A stretch of DNA of 64,000 nucleotides. Origin: Symsagittifera roscoffensis (lineage: Eukaryota; Xenacoelomorpha; Acoela; Convolutidae). A program made the translations under genes and the position numbers. Where the stretch lies: assembly GCF_963678635.1 (NCBI RefSeq), contig NC_087067.1, positions 40,384,379 to 40,448,378 of the forward strand, read 5' to 3'. This document shows positions 46,064-56,903 of this stretch, in pieces; position 1 is the first letter of the stretch, and each line of letters begins with the position of its first letter. The notes under the pieces were generated by a model that did no database searches, was not told where the DNA came from, and saw only the letters and a program-made list of their open reading frames with translations.

Positions 46064-46217
46064 CTAGAAAAAGAATTAGGAGGATTGTTGCTAGGGCGAA
46101 TGTGATGATTGCTTTCTTTATACATTTGCATATTGTCAAGATGAGGGATGATAGAAATGTTATAAAATTTACAAATAGTAAAATAATATCTGTTCTACTA
46201 AAAATAGTTCGTATCAT
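46029..46217 (-). CDS. Small membrane protein 2 of the giant element
   Basis: 62 residues with two hydrophobic segments (IILLFVNFITFLSSLILTI and AIITFALATILLILFL) separated by a KCIKK turn, and a short polar tail. The ATG shares bases with the TGA of the preceding small ORF (ATGA at 46217-46214), the arrangement used for coupled termination-reinitiation in several viruses. Hydrophobic runs are easy to get by chance in AT-rich sequence, so coding is not certain; the tandem pairing raises the odds. The role could be viroporin-like, as pure speculation. Confidence 0.45.
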   Translation of the reverse strand: MIRTIFSRTDIILLFVNFITFLSSLILTICKCIKKAIITFALATILLILFLEEYYNKHKFFH

Positions 46218-46444
46218 TTAGTTAAGTTTTGTGAATCGTACCTGTGGATATAGTCAATAGCTTTTGAAAGCTGGAGGTATAGTTCAAATATGGAATAGAA
46301 AATTAAAAAAATATTGCAAAAAATGATTAAGATTATTACAAAAGATTCAAAGGTATCAAAAAGAAATATTATTAAAAGTTTAAATATCGTTAAAAAGTTT
46401 ATGAGAATGTTAAGAATTATGTTGACTGGTCGAGAGAAGAGCAT
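46214..46444 (-). CDS. Small membrane protein 1 of the giant element
   Basis: 76 residues, strongly hydrophobic through residues about 8-56 (ILINFLTIFKLLIIFLF, FVIILIIFCNIFLIFYSIF), with a polar C-terminus ending YIHRYDSQNLTK. It lies between the end of pol (47038) and the ATG-less ORF, and abuts membrane ORF 2 through an ATGA overlap. No family recognised. The same caution about AT-rich hydrophobic ORFs applies. Confidence 0.45.
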   Translation of the reverse strand: MLFSRPVNIILNILINFLTIFKLLIIFLFDTFESFVIILIIFCNIFLIFYSIFELYLQLSKAIDYIHRYDSQNLTK

Positions 46445-47037
46445 TTAAGAAATGGCTTCTCGATCGAATATTTTTTGGTGTTTGAGGCAATTTTCAAGTG
46501 TGGTCGAATTATTTATTGGTTTTTTGACAAGTGGGTCGAGTTTTGTGAAAAATTGTTGGGGGCAAATTTTATGGTGATCGGGAGGTCTTCTTTGTCTTCA
46601 TTTTTATTTGTCAAATGATCTGGGGTATTTTTGAGATTTTTATACTTTAGGCTAATTAAAATGGTCGTTCTTTTACTTTAGGCTAATTTAACATATTTGT
46701 TTGGGGGGTATTTGAGGTCTGAGTTGGGGAAATATTGTTGATCTTTAGGTTATTAGATAAGGGAGGGTTATGATATTATGGTGGTATTTATTTTAGTTGT
46801 CAAGTTGGAGTGATTTGCTTATTTTTGACCTGGAGGTCGCAAAGTTATAGTTATAGATATGCCTGGAGTTTAATATCGTTCGTCTAGTTGATCCGTGTTA
46901 GAGTTAGATAAGGTGACGGATTGGATGAATCCTATTGGCTGAATATGAACTAGAATCGCTGCGTGTTTGTCAGCATGTTATTTTGAAAAATGAAAGTTCA
47001 AAATATTTCAGAGTTGCAAAGATTATTAAATATGAAA
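46445..47037 (-). other. Pol-to-accessory spacer
   Basis: About 590 bases without a frame on either strand. In a retrovirus-like element this is where a splice acceptor or internal promoter for downstream genes could sit; I see no decisive motif. Confidence 0.4.
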
Positions 47038-48775
47038 TTAAAGCTGTTTTTGAAATTCGACTTTCTTTAATATTTTAGATTGTGGGATGAACGTTTTATA
47101 GTTTTTACGTGGTTGATTTCTAAGTCGTGATGACTCTCTATGTTCTGATTTGTCGATTTGTTCTTGGGGTATTATTTTTTCTGTCATTTGTCTATTTTTT
47201 CTTTCTTTTTGAGGTATATTTTGATCTAGCTTTTTTGTATTGTTTTTCGTTGTAGTTGATTTTTTACTTTGGTTTTCGAGGTGAATGTCATGTTGTTCCT
47301 TTGTTCAGTAATCCGTATGTGGGTTATTTTGAATAACTTTTAAACCTGTGAAAGAATATAATTGAGTTAGTTCGCGTAGTGCGTATTCTTTTGGGTAATA
47401 AGGTAATAGATTGTTTCGATGTTGAACAAATTCTTTTTTGTCTGAGTCGGTGATTTTATATGTGACATCAGTGGGTTTGGCAATTATTTGGTATGGTCCT
47501 TTACGAAGGTATTTGTAATTTTTTAGAGATTCCTTTTTGAGTGTTAAAATTGGGTATTAAAACAAATGTTCCAATTTTTAAATCGGAGGCTGGTGTAAAG
47601 CAAGAATTTATTTGTTCATTAATGTTTTGCCTTTGTAACAACTTTTTTGTTACTTTTTGGTAAATTTTATTGTGTTTTTTATCTCTGTTTAAAATCCATT
47701 CGGTGTGTGTACCGGAGGCTAATTTAAGAATTTGTGGGTGATGAAAATGATCTTCATCGTGTGTGTGTAAAGGTAGGTTATAACAAATTGAGTCTTTATT
47801 CGGTTGACAATAACTTTGTGCGTTTTTATGAGAGTTTGCTGTAAACATAATTGGTTTGCGTGGCTTTTGATTTAAAAAAATTTCATATGGTGACATTCCT
47901 CTAGAGTTGTCGTGATTTGTGAATTATATGCTACGGGAAATAATTTTACATCTGCTGACCATTCGGTGTATTTTGTATCATTTCCATTGATGATACATCT
48001 AAGATATTCTTGTAGTGAACGGTTCATACCTTCGACTAAGCCGTTTGTCCAAGGTGCGTGAGATGTACGTGGTTTGTGTTTGATGTTATATAAATGACAT
48101 AATGTGATGATTTCGTTATTTATGAATTCCGTACCGTTGTCTGTAACTAAAATTTCTGGTAGTCCGAATTTGGCTATCCAGTGTTCATAAAGTGTTGTGT
48201 AAGCGTAATAAGCGTTACAATGTGGTACTGGGTTAAGTGCTACATAATGTGTAAATGCGTCAACAATTACCATAATGTAGGAGTTTCCTTCGGATGAGGG
48301 TGAAATTGGTCCTTTTGTATCAAATGAAATACGGTGGTTAAAGTACAAACTTTGTCCTTTAAAATCTTGTTTTTGTGCTATTTGTTTTTGATTTGCATAA
48401 GGTTTATTTAGCTGGCATACTATACAATCATTGCATAGTACTTTTATCCAAATTGGTGCATTTGGGAAATAAACGTTTTGTATGAAATTTGAATGTTTTC
48501 TCTGATCCAGAGTGTCCTTTAATGTTTTGTGTATGTGAAATATTAAAAGCTATGAGAATCATACTTAAAGGGAGACAGGGAACTGTAGATTCATTCAATT
48601 GGTATTCTAGAAGGTCTGTGTTTTCATTAATTGTTGTATTATTAAATTTTCGAAAATATCGGAGGAGTGTTTTATTTCCTAAAATAGTTGTATCTGCTTT
48701 TACGGGTTTAGTTTTATATTTGTGCCATGATTTTAGTTGTCTAATTACTGGGTCAAGATTTTGATATTGTTTCAA
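47038..48775 (-). pseudogene. int: Ty3/Gypsy integrase with GPY/F module
   Basis: The zinc-binding N-terminus spans 48775-48390 (an H..H region around NISHTQNIKGHSGSEKTF, then CNDCIVCQ in a neighbouring frame). The catalytic core at 48348-47872 has FDTKGP, LVTDNGTEF and GLVEGMNRS: D10, D70 and E106 of that frame, a clean D,D(35)E. Around 47500-47400 the next frame holds RKGPYQIIAKPTDVTYKI and VQHRNNLLPYY, the GPY/F module of Ty3/Gypsy integrases. A basic C-terminal tail follows (SSRLRNQPRKNYKTF), ending at TAA 47038-47040, with an in-frame TGA at 47305-47307. Frames alternate by small indels at least three times. It would insert element cDNA; it is inactive as read. Confidence 0.9.
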
Positions 48776-49615
48776 GGTTGGAATTGTAATTTTTTCTGTT
48801 GGAGGGAGAAAAAAGTTTTCAATTTCTAATTTAGATAAGGGAATTGTATCAAGTGAGTCATGGAGGTCAAGAACTTGATTTATTGTGTATTTTGAATCGT
48901 TTGTTTGTGGTCCTGATAAATTTATTTTATCAGTTAGATTTTCTTTTTCAATTAACGGAAAAAGGTCTTTTTTATGCGGGTGTTGTTTTACTCTGTTTGT
49001 TGGGTGTTATTTTTTATCCATTGTGAATATGGAATTGGTTTAAAAGTTGATGTTCCAAGTAGATCAACTTCGTAGTGGTTATTTTGGCAATCTAAATAAA
49101 GTGGGAAGTGTTGTAGATTATTTATTTGTGATTGTTCAACGTCAGTTTTTACTGCATATTTGCATTCTAGTCGGGGTGATGTTTCGTTTTCTGCAAGGTA
49201 AAATTTTATATTTTTGGGTATTTCAACTGTAGTTTTACGTGTAAGTAATTCAGGTGGTGTATTTCGACTTAAAGTGTCTGGTAATGCAAGATTCTTTCCT
49301 GCTGTCCAAACTATATGTAAGTTTGGGAATTTCATTGAAATCTATAAACTCGGTGATTTGGATTGGATTTTTGTGTAAGAGAAAAATGATTGGTTTGTGA
49401 TCTGTGAATAGAACTGTTGGATGTTTTGATCCAAGTATCAGAAATTCATATTCTGTTAGTGTATATATTATGGCTGTACATTCTCTCATTAGGTTGAGAG
49501 TCGTAGCTCTGCTTGAGTGAATAATCGAGAATTTGCTGATATAAGGTTCATTTTGTTTGTACCATTGTGTGATTGTAATAATGCTGCGCCGATGCCAAAA
49601 TTCGAAGCATCGCAC
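48776..49615 (-). pseudogene. pol: RNase H C-terminal half and connection
   Basis: The frame at 49615-49250 becomes authentic at NLMRECTAIIYTLTEYEF and VLFTDHKPIIFLLHK (the RNase H TDH block). The frame at 49335-48988 continues with LHIVWTAGKNLALPDTLSR, the usual end of the RNase H domain, then a linker. At least two frameshifts separate it from RT and integrase. The + strand ORFs here are mirrors. Confidence 0.85.
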
Positions 49616-52548
49616 ATTGCATAGAATGGTTGATTTGGATCTGGAATTGTATTCGAAATTTGTTCAGTTAAGAGTTTTTTAATTTCTTCAAATCGTGCTT
49701 GATGTTCTGTGTTCCATTCAAAATTATTTTGTTGTCTAAGTATATTATAGAATGGTCTTAGGTATTTGCTTAAAAAGTTTAACATTCCAAGGAATTCTTG
49801 GATTTTCTTTTTATTTGTTGGTGGTTGGAGTTTTTGAATAGCGTCTATACGTGATTTCAATGGAGTGATTGTTTTTCTTTCTATATTATGTCCCAAGAAT
49901 TTAACTCTTGTCAAAAAGAAGTGTGATTTATCGGGGGCGGCCTTCAGATTTTCGTTCTGAAGTATTTGGTGATATTGTTCTAAAACATTGAAAATTTCCT
50001 CTTTTGTCTGTGATTGCATAAAAACATCGTCTAAATAGGTGATTGCGTTTTTCTTGAGTATTAGTGGTCGAAAAATGTTGCTCATAAAAGCTGAAAATGC
50101 TGCTGGTCCTATGGATATTCCATAGAATAGGCGGTTGAATTCATATTAATGATTTCCAATAACAAATTGTGTTAAGCGTCGTGATTGTTCATCTAGTGGC
50201 ATTTGATTATATGCACTATTCATATCTGCGGTTGTAAAGTATTTTCCGTTTATTTTTGTTAAAATAACTTGTATTGGTTCAATAGGCCAATTGCATTTTG
50301 ATTCGTCTATTAGTGAATTAAGATATCTAGCGTCTAGAACTATTTTTAATGATTCTCCTTTTGCTAGGATGATAACAGGGTTGATAAATGTGTTACCTTT
50401 TGGTTGTTCTTCTTTGTTTACCGGTGATATAATTTTGTATTGTTCTAAAATATCGAGTACTCTGTTTACTTTATCGTGTAAGTGAATTGGTACTTTACTT
50501 GCTCTTTGTTTTTTGAAAACTGCGTCAGGTTTTAATGGGAGATGTAGTGATGAGCTGATTTTGCCAACATCAAATTTGGATGTTGCATAGACTGATGAAT
50601 ATTTTATTAGCTGTTTGGCTAATTTATCAAATTCGTCTTGTGTTATTTGTGAATGTTGGAAATTAAACATTGTTAAAAATTTCTGTTGATTCTCTGTATA
50701 GCTATTTATGTTGAATATAGGTTTGAAATATGGGGTTTTTGTGAAATAATCTGAATTTTTTTTTTCATTACTTGTTATATTATTTATTGATAATTCTTCA
50801 TTAAGAATTGTGGATTGACAAATATCTAATAATTGTAGTATATTATTTACGCGGTATGCTTTTTCGTGTATTGGTGATATCGTAGCGTTGGTTTCGCAAT
50901 AGCCTAAAAGTCCTAAAGGTAATGTTACTTGATAGGGTGTATTGTTGTATACATGTAGAGAAATAATATCTGAATTCGAGTTTTTCAAATATTTTATGGA
51001 TGATATTGTGATTTTGAAAAATTTATGGATAGGTTTGAATTCAAAATCTGACATATAGAGTTGTTGTTTATTTTGTTTTTTATCGTATTGGTGAACTTGT
51101 TTTATTGAAAAATTATATATGTTTCCTGATAGTGGTTTCAGGTGTTTTCTTTGTTGGTTATATATGGGATAAAATTTTGAAAAGAATGGTGGTTGTTTAT
51201 TTAATCTTTGAAAAAATGTTAGGAATGTGTCTTTTGTTTTTGTGTATTTATCTTTGATTAGTATTTTACCTTTCAAGATGTTGATTGTTGGTATATATTT
51301 AGAGATAAATGATATTCCAATGATATTGTGTTTAATATCAGTGATATGAAATATTTGTTTAAATGGTTTATTTAAAATTTTATTCTGCTCTATTGTTCTT
51401 GTGGGAAGAAGAAATAATTGAATTTTTACCAATGTTGATCCTTGTGCTGTTGCTAGTTTACTGGAGGTTTCAAGAGGTGTTAGTTTTGGGTGTAATGTTT
51501 TTATCTCATTCCCTGTGGGAATGTTTATTATGTTTGATTCTGCTCCTGAATCAATTAAAAAATCAATTTCAAGATCTGGTGGTTGAAATTCTTTGTTTCT
51601 TGGACTTTCTAAAAGAAATGGTATTGTCCAAATTTTTTCTTTAGGTTGTTCTTTTTGTGTATTTTGATAGATGTGATTTGTATTCAAGCATTTTGTTTTG
51701 TCATTTTTATTGGATTGATTTGTAGTGTTGATTTCGTTAGTTTCTTGTGCCGTTTGTGTGGAATGGATGGGTTCTATATAATAATTGTGAAGGAGTTCTA
51801 ATTGATTTTCATATATATGTGACGAAAAAGGTTGTTTATATATAATAGGTTCGTAGTCATTTTCGACTGCTATCATATTGATGGAGATAGTGTTTTCTGT
51901 TTCACTTTCTGAATCTGATGATCCACAGTTTATTTGATTTAGTTGTAGTTCGTCATTTACTGTGTCATCAATACCTGGGGGGTCTGATGTTGTTTCTGGA
52001 TTTGATTGTACTTGATTAATATGTCTTTGATGTTTAGGTGTACTACTTCTGTGACGATTATTAGAATTATTGTAATGGTTATTATTTCTGTGTGGTGATT
52101 GGGAATAATTTCTATAACGATTATTATAACTTGAATGTCGATTTTGTGAATTATTTCGTGATCTGTTTTGATAATTATCGTTTGGTCTGTTATAGTTTGA
52201 TCTGTTATATGAGTTATTCCTTGATCGATTGTTCGGGTAATTCTGATTTCGGTTGTTTGAATAACTTCTATTTCGATTATTGGAGTAGTTTCTATTTCTA
52301 TTATATGATGAGTTTCGTGACTGATTGTTTGGGTAGTATTTATTCCTTGATTGGGAATTAGATCTAGAAACAAATTGTGTTGTATTTGAATTTGATCTGG
52401 AGTAGTTATTTCGACTATTTGGTCTATTGTAATGATTTTGTGATGAATTTTGTGTATTTCTTCGTTCTGGTGATCTTCCTCTATAACTTGAGTTTGTAGT
52501 TGGTATTGTTCGGGGGTGGTTTTCCTGAACTGTTGTTGCTGTATACAT
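49489..52548 (-). pseudogene. pol: Protease and reverse transcriptase (pol N-terminal half)
   Basis: The 800-codon frame begins with about 180 residues of Arg/Asn/Ser/Tyr low complexity (repeats of YSNNRNRSYSNNRNQNY type). A Ser/Glu-acidic segment follows, then an aspartic protease with FLIDSGAESNIINI near residue 333. RT starts near residue 680, with PVIILAKGESLKIVLDARYLN and motif A FTTADMNSAYNQMPL near residue 770. TAA at 50146-50148 interrupts RT inside the block before YEFNRLFYG. The same frame then continues with the active-site box YLDDVF, FFLTRVKFLGHNI (thumb) and FYAMCDASNFGIGAALLQ, the start of RNase H. It overlaps gag by 68 bases in the +1 frame relative to gag, so Gag-Pol would be made by frameshifting or reinitiation. 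Confidence 0.92.
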
Positions 52549-53929
52549 TTTTGTTCGGTAGATTTTGATCTTTCTTCATGTACTGATAGAATGATTTATT
52601 TGGTTCTTTATATTTTTGAGGTTTGTTTTGATTGTCCTGTTGTTTTTGTCTACATTCAGAAATACTATGTCCGTATCGTCGACAATAATTACACCCTTTT
52701 TTGAAAGATGGTTTGCCTTTAAAGTTTGGGTGTTTTTCATAAATATTGAGTATTTCAGTGATTTTTTCAACGAGGTCTGTATCTGATTCCTGTATATTGT
52801 TGATATTTGTGGTATTTGTTTCAATTCGGTTAACATATTGTAATTTCAGATTTTCTGTTTCTTCAAGTTTCATTGTGATTTCCGCTTGCTCTAGTTTGTC
52901 TACTAGTTTTCGAAAATCTAAATCGGGTTCTCGAATTGAGGAGGGATGGGATGCTCTCTTTTTTATTGCTATTTTCCTTAATTGAGGTATTAAGGTCATC
53001 ATTAAGATTTCTGTCATTTTCGTATTTTTATAGTCGTGTGTATTTAATGAATATGCTTTTCGAACTAGTGTTTCGATAGGTACTGCTAATTGTTTGATGG
53101 TTTCATTTGGTAATCTGCGTATTTCATTAAATAAAACTCTTTGTTGTTGTTCGTTTCTTTCGGAGTCAAACAATTTTGAAAATTCTTGTGTAAATCTTTT
53201 CCAATTTGATTTTATTTCTATAGGCAATACTGAAAACCATTTTTGGGCTGCGCCGTCTAAGGTTGTCTGTATCAACGCTGTGCGTCGATGTATCCATTTT
53301 TGATGTAGTGGCGTATTAATTGGTTCAGGTCCTATATTTAAAATTAAATTTGCTGTTACTGCATTTAAATAATCTTCTACAGAATATTCAGGGTCTGTTC
53401 CTGTGAATACCATTAATGGTTTGTTTGATGTTATTAATGATCCACCCATAAGGTATGGATTCATTGTCATTTGTAATGATTCTGCTGCATTTGGCATTTG
53501 TGAAAAATTTGAAAGTTGATTTTTTGTTATTTCGTGTTGTTGAAGGTAATATGGGAGTGGTATTTCATTTTGCATTTGTGTTGGTTGATACGAGTGTGTA
53601 ATCATTGGGTTTTGTGGCTGAATTGGTTGAAAAGATTATGTATTAATTGGGTTTTGCATTTGTATTGGTTGTTGATTTTGTGTATCTGTTGGGTGTGGAG
53701 AAAAAATTCTATGATGTGTATACGGTTTCTGCACTCCTTGTCCACGATATTCTTGAGTGTATGGTGCAAATATATCTGGTTGTAAATAATCATCATCAGA
53801 GGATAAATAATCCGTTTGATGAGATGCTTGCTTTTTATTTTTATTCTGTTGAAAGAATGGGTAATTTTCACTACGATCCTGTGGAGGATGTGAATTAGTT
53901 TGAAAATTTACTGAATTGGTTGTTGCCAT
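52481..53929 (-). pseudogene. gag: Gag, one in-frame stop
   Basis: A single frame from ATG 53929 to 52481 (482 codons) is broken only by TAA at 53636-53638. The N-terminal part is Gln/Pro/Asn-rich (PHPTDTQNQQPIQMQ). The central region resembles Ty3/Gypsy capsid: FTGTDPEYSVEDYLNAV, AQKWFSVLPIEIKSNW, FTQEFSKLFDSERNEQQQR. A single CCHC knuckle CNYCRRYGHSISEC lies near the C-terminus. The start lies 24 bases after the ORF B stop. It assembles particles and binds RNA. The second ATG at 53605 after the stop could give a shorter protein. Confidence 0.9.
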
Positions 53930-53952
53930 TGGGTTATCCCAATATCGAGATC

Positions 53953-55224
53953 TTATCTGATTATTATTATTTTTTCGTGGGGGTAGTTTGTTTTTGATGA
54001 ATGTGTGTAATTATAATTGTGTTCCGCAAAATTGTTTCTTGTGAACGTTCTGCGTGTTTTTGACGGTATTGTCATGGATCTATATGTTTGGTAATCCATT
54101 TGTGAATATTTTGGAGCAACCGAAGGTTTAACGGTTGATTGTAAGGTTACCTGTGCTAGTGAAGTGTTTGTATTTCTTGGTGTTGTTAAATTTGGACGTA
54201 TCGGTGAAATACTTTGTTGTGTAGTTGTTGTTGTTTGGACGATTTCTTCATTTATGAAGTGTGATGGTGTCTGAATATCTTGTTGAGTGAGATTCCTAGT
54301 TCCATTAAGGTTTTCATTGTGTATGACGGTCGAATTTAAACTGTTATTTCGCGTATCAGGTAAAAATGTATTGTAGTTTAATGGTGTTGCATCAATGGTT
54401 AATGGTACTACTGTTACATAATCTCTTGTATAAGATATTGTACTTATTGCTTGACTTGAGATTGATTGTGGGATATTTATGAATGCATAATGAGACCATT
54501 CGGGGTCCCAAACGTAGTCTGACTGTTCTGTGATGGCGGTATCATCGTTTGAATTTTGAGGTCTAAAATTTTTTCATGCTTGTGAAATTAAATCTATATT
54601 ATGTGTGAAATAATCTATTATAAACCATGCCAAAATTTTTTGTAAGTCATGTTTTGTATGTTGTGAAACTTCATCTTTAGTGAAATTTTCTTTAATTATA
54701 TGTAGGAAAGTTGAAAATAGTGTGATTTCATGTCGTATCCTTATATGTTTAGATGTCTTTGTCGGTGAGACATTTGGGGTTGGGATTTCGTTTTCTAATA
54801 TTGAGATATAACTATATATTATTGCAAAAACTTCATTAGTAAATTTGGAGTTTGCTCTTTGTGAGTTATGATATTGTATGCTTTTTATATATTCTGAGAA
54901 TACTTTTGAAAATTCTAAATCAAGGTCGTCTGTTTGAATTAAATATTTGCGGTGATTCGGGTTTGGTGAGCTGAATTCTATGGTGTAGATTCCGTATTGT
55001 TGTGTCAAATTACATATATCTTTCAGATAGTGATCAATAATTTGTCTTTTGATTTTTACATCTGGGAACTCTGCTTTACATGGGCTGATTCCGGGTTCAA
55101 ACAAATTTAGGAGTAAATTCTTGCAAAAATCATGCTGTCCTCTATTATCGGGTGCATCTACGAGGAAGGGGTAGATATCGTCATCATCTGGACTATCTTC
55201 ACTTGGAGTGTGTGTTTGGCTCAT
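53953..55224 (-). CDS. ORF B, unknown protein upstream of gag
   Basis: 217 codons from ATG 55224 to TGA 54574-54576, then the same frame stays open another 206 codons to TAA 53953-53955. Either the TGA is a nonsense mutation or it is read through. The first part is acidic at its start (SEDSPDDDDIYPFLVD) and then helical/mixed (LLNLFEPGISPCKAEFPD, FAIIYSYISILENEI, KILAWFIIDYFTHNI). The part after the TGA is Thr/Ser/Asn/Gln-rich and looks disordered. No zinc, protease or membrane signature. The start overlaps the end of ORF A by 26 bases, with ORF B in the +1 frame, the same relation as gag to pol. Coding genes before gag are unusual in LTR elements. Function unknown. Confidence 0.7.
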
Positions 55225-55654
55225 TTTTTCGTTTAATGACTGTTAATAGGTAATTATCGATGTGTCTAATTGGTTGATTCCAATTATATAAATGTACTGG
55301 TTTGTGTTTATATTGCTTTTTTATTCTTCTTTTTCCTCTTTTTGATGAATTTGAAGTTGTTTCTGAGTCGGAAAAATATAATTGATCGTGAATGGGGCAA
55401 TTTTTATCTATAGATTCTTTTAATTTATAAAGTTCGTCTAAATTGCTGGCTTCTGATTCTGAAAATGCGTTTCTGTTTTTGGAAAATCTTTTTCGTGTTA
55501 TTTGTCTTTGTTTGGTTATGATTTTCCTTTTTAGTGTTTGTCGTTTTGTTCTAATATATCCAACTGTTTGTGTATGAGGTGATGATTTTTTGTTATCTAT
55601 TTCACAGTTGTGTAAAACGATTGTTTGTTTGTTTCCTAGATTTTTAAATGACAT
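55199..55654 (-). CDS. ORF A, unknown basic protein
   Basis: 151 residues, very basic (KRQTLKRKIITKQRQITRKR, RGKRRIKKQYKHK) with an acidic/serine patch between (ESEASNLDELYKLKESIDKN, SDSETTSNSS). No zinc finger, but the composition suggests RNA or DNA binding or nuclear localisation. It is the first long ORF after the leader and overlaps ORF B by 26 bases. In complex retroviruses basic Arg/Lys-rich regulators exist, but they are normally downstream; that comparison is only suggestive. Uninterrupted as read. Confidence 0.65.
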   Translation of the reverse strand: MSFKNLGNKQTIVLHNCEIDNKKSSPHTQTVGYIRTKRQTLKRKIITKQRQITRKRFSKNRNAFSESEASNLDELYKLKESIDKNCPIHDQLYFSDSETTSNSSKRGKRRIKKQYKHKPVHLYNWNQPIRHIDNYLLTVIKRKNEPNTHSK

Positions 55655-56582
55655 AAGGTTTAGGATGACGGATGCAAAAAGTTGTTAGATGATTTCTATT
55701 TTCTTAAATTGTTAGTCCTTACGATTTTTTGGTTAGCTTAACCTGGGTCTACTTGTTCAGGGTTGGAGAGAAAAGTATATCGATTCCGAAGAATGATTTT
55801 TACTTTCTCGTGGCTAGTATAAGCTAAGGTGTTAACTTACTTAATCTTACTTTGGGGTAGTGATTGTGTTCAAGGGTTGGAGAATAGTAAATCGATCCAC
55901 AAGGTTCAGGTATAATTAGAACGCGAGTAGTTCGTTAGATACTATTTTAAACTTACTAAGTCTAAGATTTATCCTGGGTCTGGTAAGAGGAGGGTTCAAG
56001 TGAAGGATGAATAACCGAAGTTCTTCACTGTTTATCCTAATTTGATTGATTAGTTTTGTTCAAAAATTTCTATTAGTCTTGGGTTTTTTGAAAGGGTTGG
56101 ATAGTGAATCGACGTTTGAGGTCGTTAGACACTAGCTAAGTGGGTGGGGGAGAACAAAATTGCTCTTTTTGATCCAAGGATAGGCCTTGATGATCAAGTT
56201 TTAAATTTAATTAAATAGAAATTTAATTAAGATCCAAGGATAAGCCTTGATGATCTGATTTTAAAATTAAGTGAATTTAAGTTTAAAATGGTCTAAATTT
56301 GTTTAAGGAAAAGATTTAGTGATTTAATGATATTAGTGAGCTTATGATTGTTGTTATGTTTTAGGTGATGAAGCTGGGACAACTGACGATTTTATGATTA
56401 CTAACAGTTTATTGTCATGCTACTAATTTTTGTTTTGATTTTCAATAAATATTTTCCAAACATGTTTTATATAATACTGCAGAATTTTAAGAGAACGATC
56501 TGGGATCTTTTTATCAATCGTTATTGTATATTAATAGTTCTGTTTAGCGCCTGTGATGATTATGAAGATTGACTTCAAGATT

Positions 56583-56816
56583 TTATGTTTGCAAATGAAA
56601 ATCTAAATTCATTGCTAATAAAATTCTAAATATCAAAGTCTGTGTTGGCTTTTGCCGTACTATCATATAACTATTTGGTAAGTTTCTATTTTGTCGTATG
56701 TCGTCTCTGGTTCGAGGTCTTCTTGCAATTCCGGGTAGTTCTGTTATCGTTCGGAATATTGGCTCTGATCTATTGAGTCGTAGAGACATTTCGATTAAAT
56801 TATCGTCGTATAACAT
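56583..56816 (-). CDS. Possible leader ORF
   Basis: 77 codons from the first ATG after the 5' LTR, 88 bases inside. The frame is also open upstream through the primer site. The sequence is protein-like and basic (MLYDDNLIEMSLRLNRSEP, ARRPRTRDDIRQNRNLPNS). It might be a first coding exon spliced to downstream genes, or a chance leader ORF. No family recognised. Confidence 0.35.
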   Translation of the reverse strand: MLYDDNLIEMSLRLNRSEPIFRTITELPGIARRPRTRDDIRQNRNLPNSYMIVRQKPTQTLIFRILLAMNLDFHLQT

Positions 56817-56887
56817 TTTAAAAATGTTTTGTCTAAATTCTAATCTATTTTTGGTTAAATCTAAGCTATTAAGGTCTTGTTCGAGAC

Positions 56888-56901
56888 TTATGGTCGCACC
56901 A
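56888..56901 (-). other. Candidate primer-binding site of the giant element
   Basis: On the - strand TGGTGCGACCATAA starts two bases after the LTR end. TGG pairs with a tRNA CCA end. The sequence is not one of the common Ty3/Gypsy sites I can name, so the tRNA is unassigned. Confidence 0.6.
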
Positions 56902-56903
56902 GA

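Larger units (their letters stand above)
55655..56903 (-). other. Leader of the giant element with internal repeats
   Basis: 1.25 kb between the 5' LTR and ORF A. A 61-base tandem pair begins GATCCAAGGATAGGCCTTGA (about 56169) and GATCCAAGGATAAGCCTTGA (about 56230). A looser motif, GGGTTGGA......ATCGATTC, occurs near 55760, 55875 and 56092. Such structure could hold packaging or translation-control elements. Confidence 0.6.

Noticed and set aside
51957-52373. 138-codon - strand ORF, Ile/Thr-rich
   Set aside because: Out-of-frame shadow of the Asn/Arg repeat in the pol N-terminus.
43404-54576. Alternative genetic code reading TAA/TGA as sense
   Set aside because: TAA and TGA also end overlapping ORFs sensibly (ORF A, ORF B, gag, pol C-terminus, 602-residue ORF), and frameshifts occur as well. 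Ordinary decay of one copy fits better.
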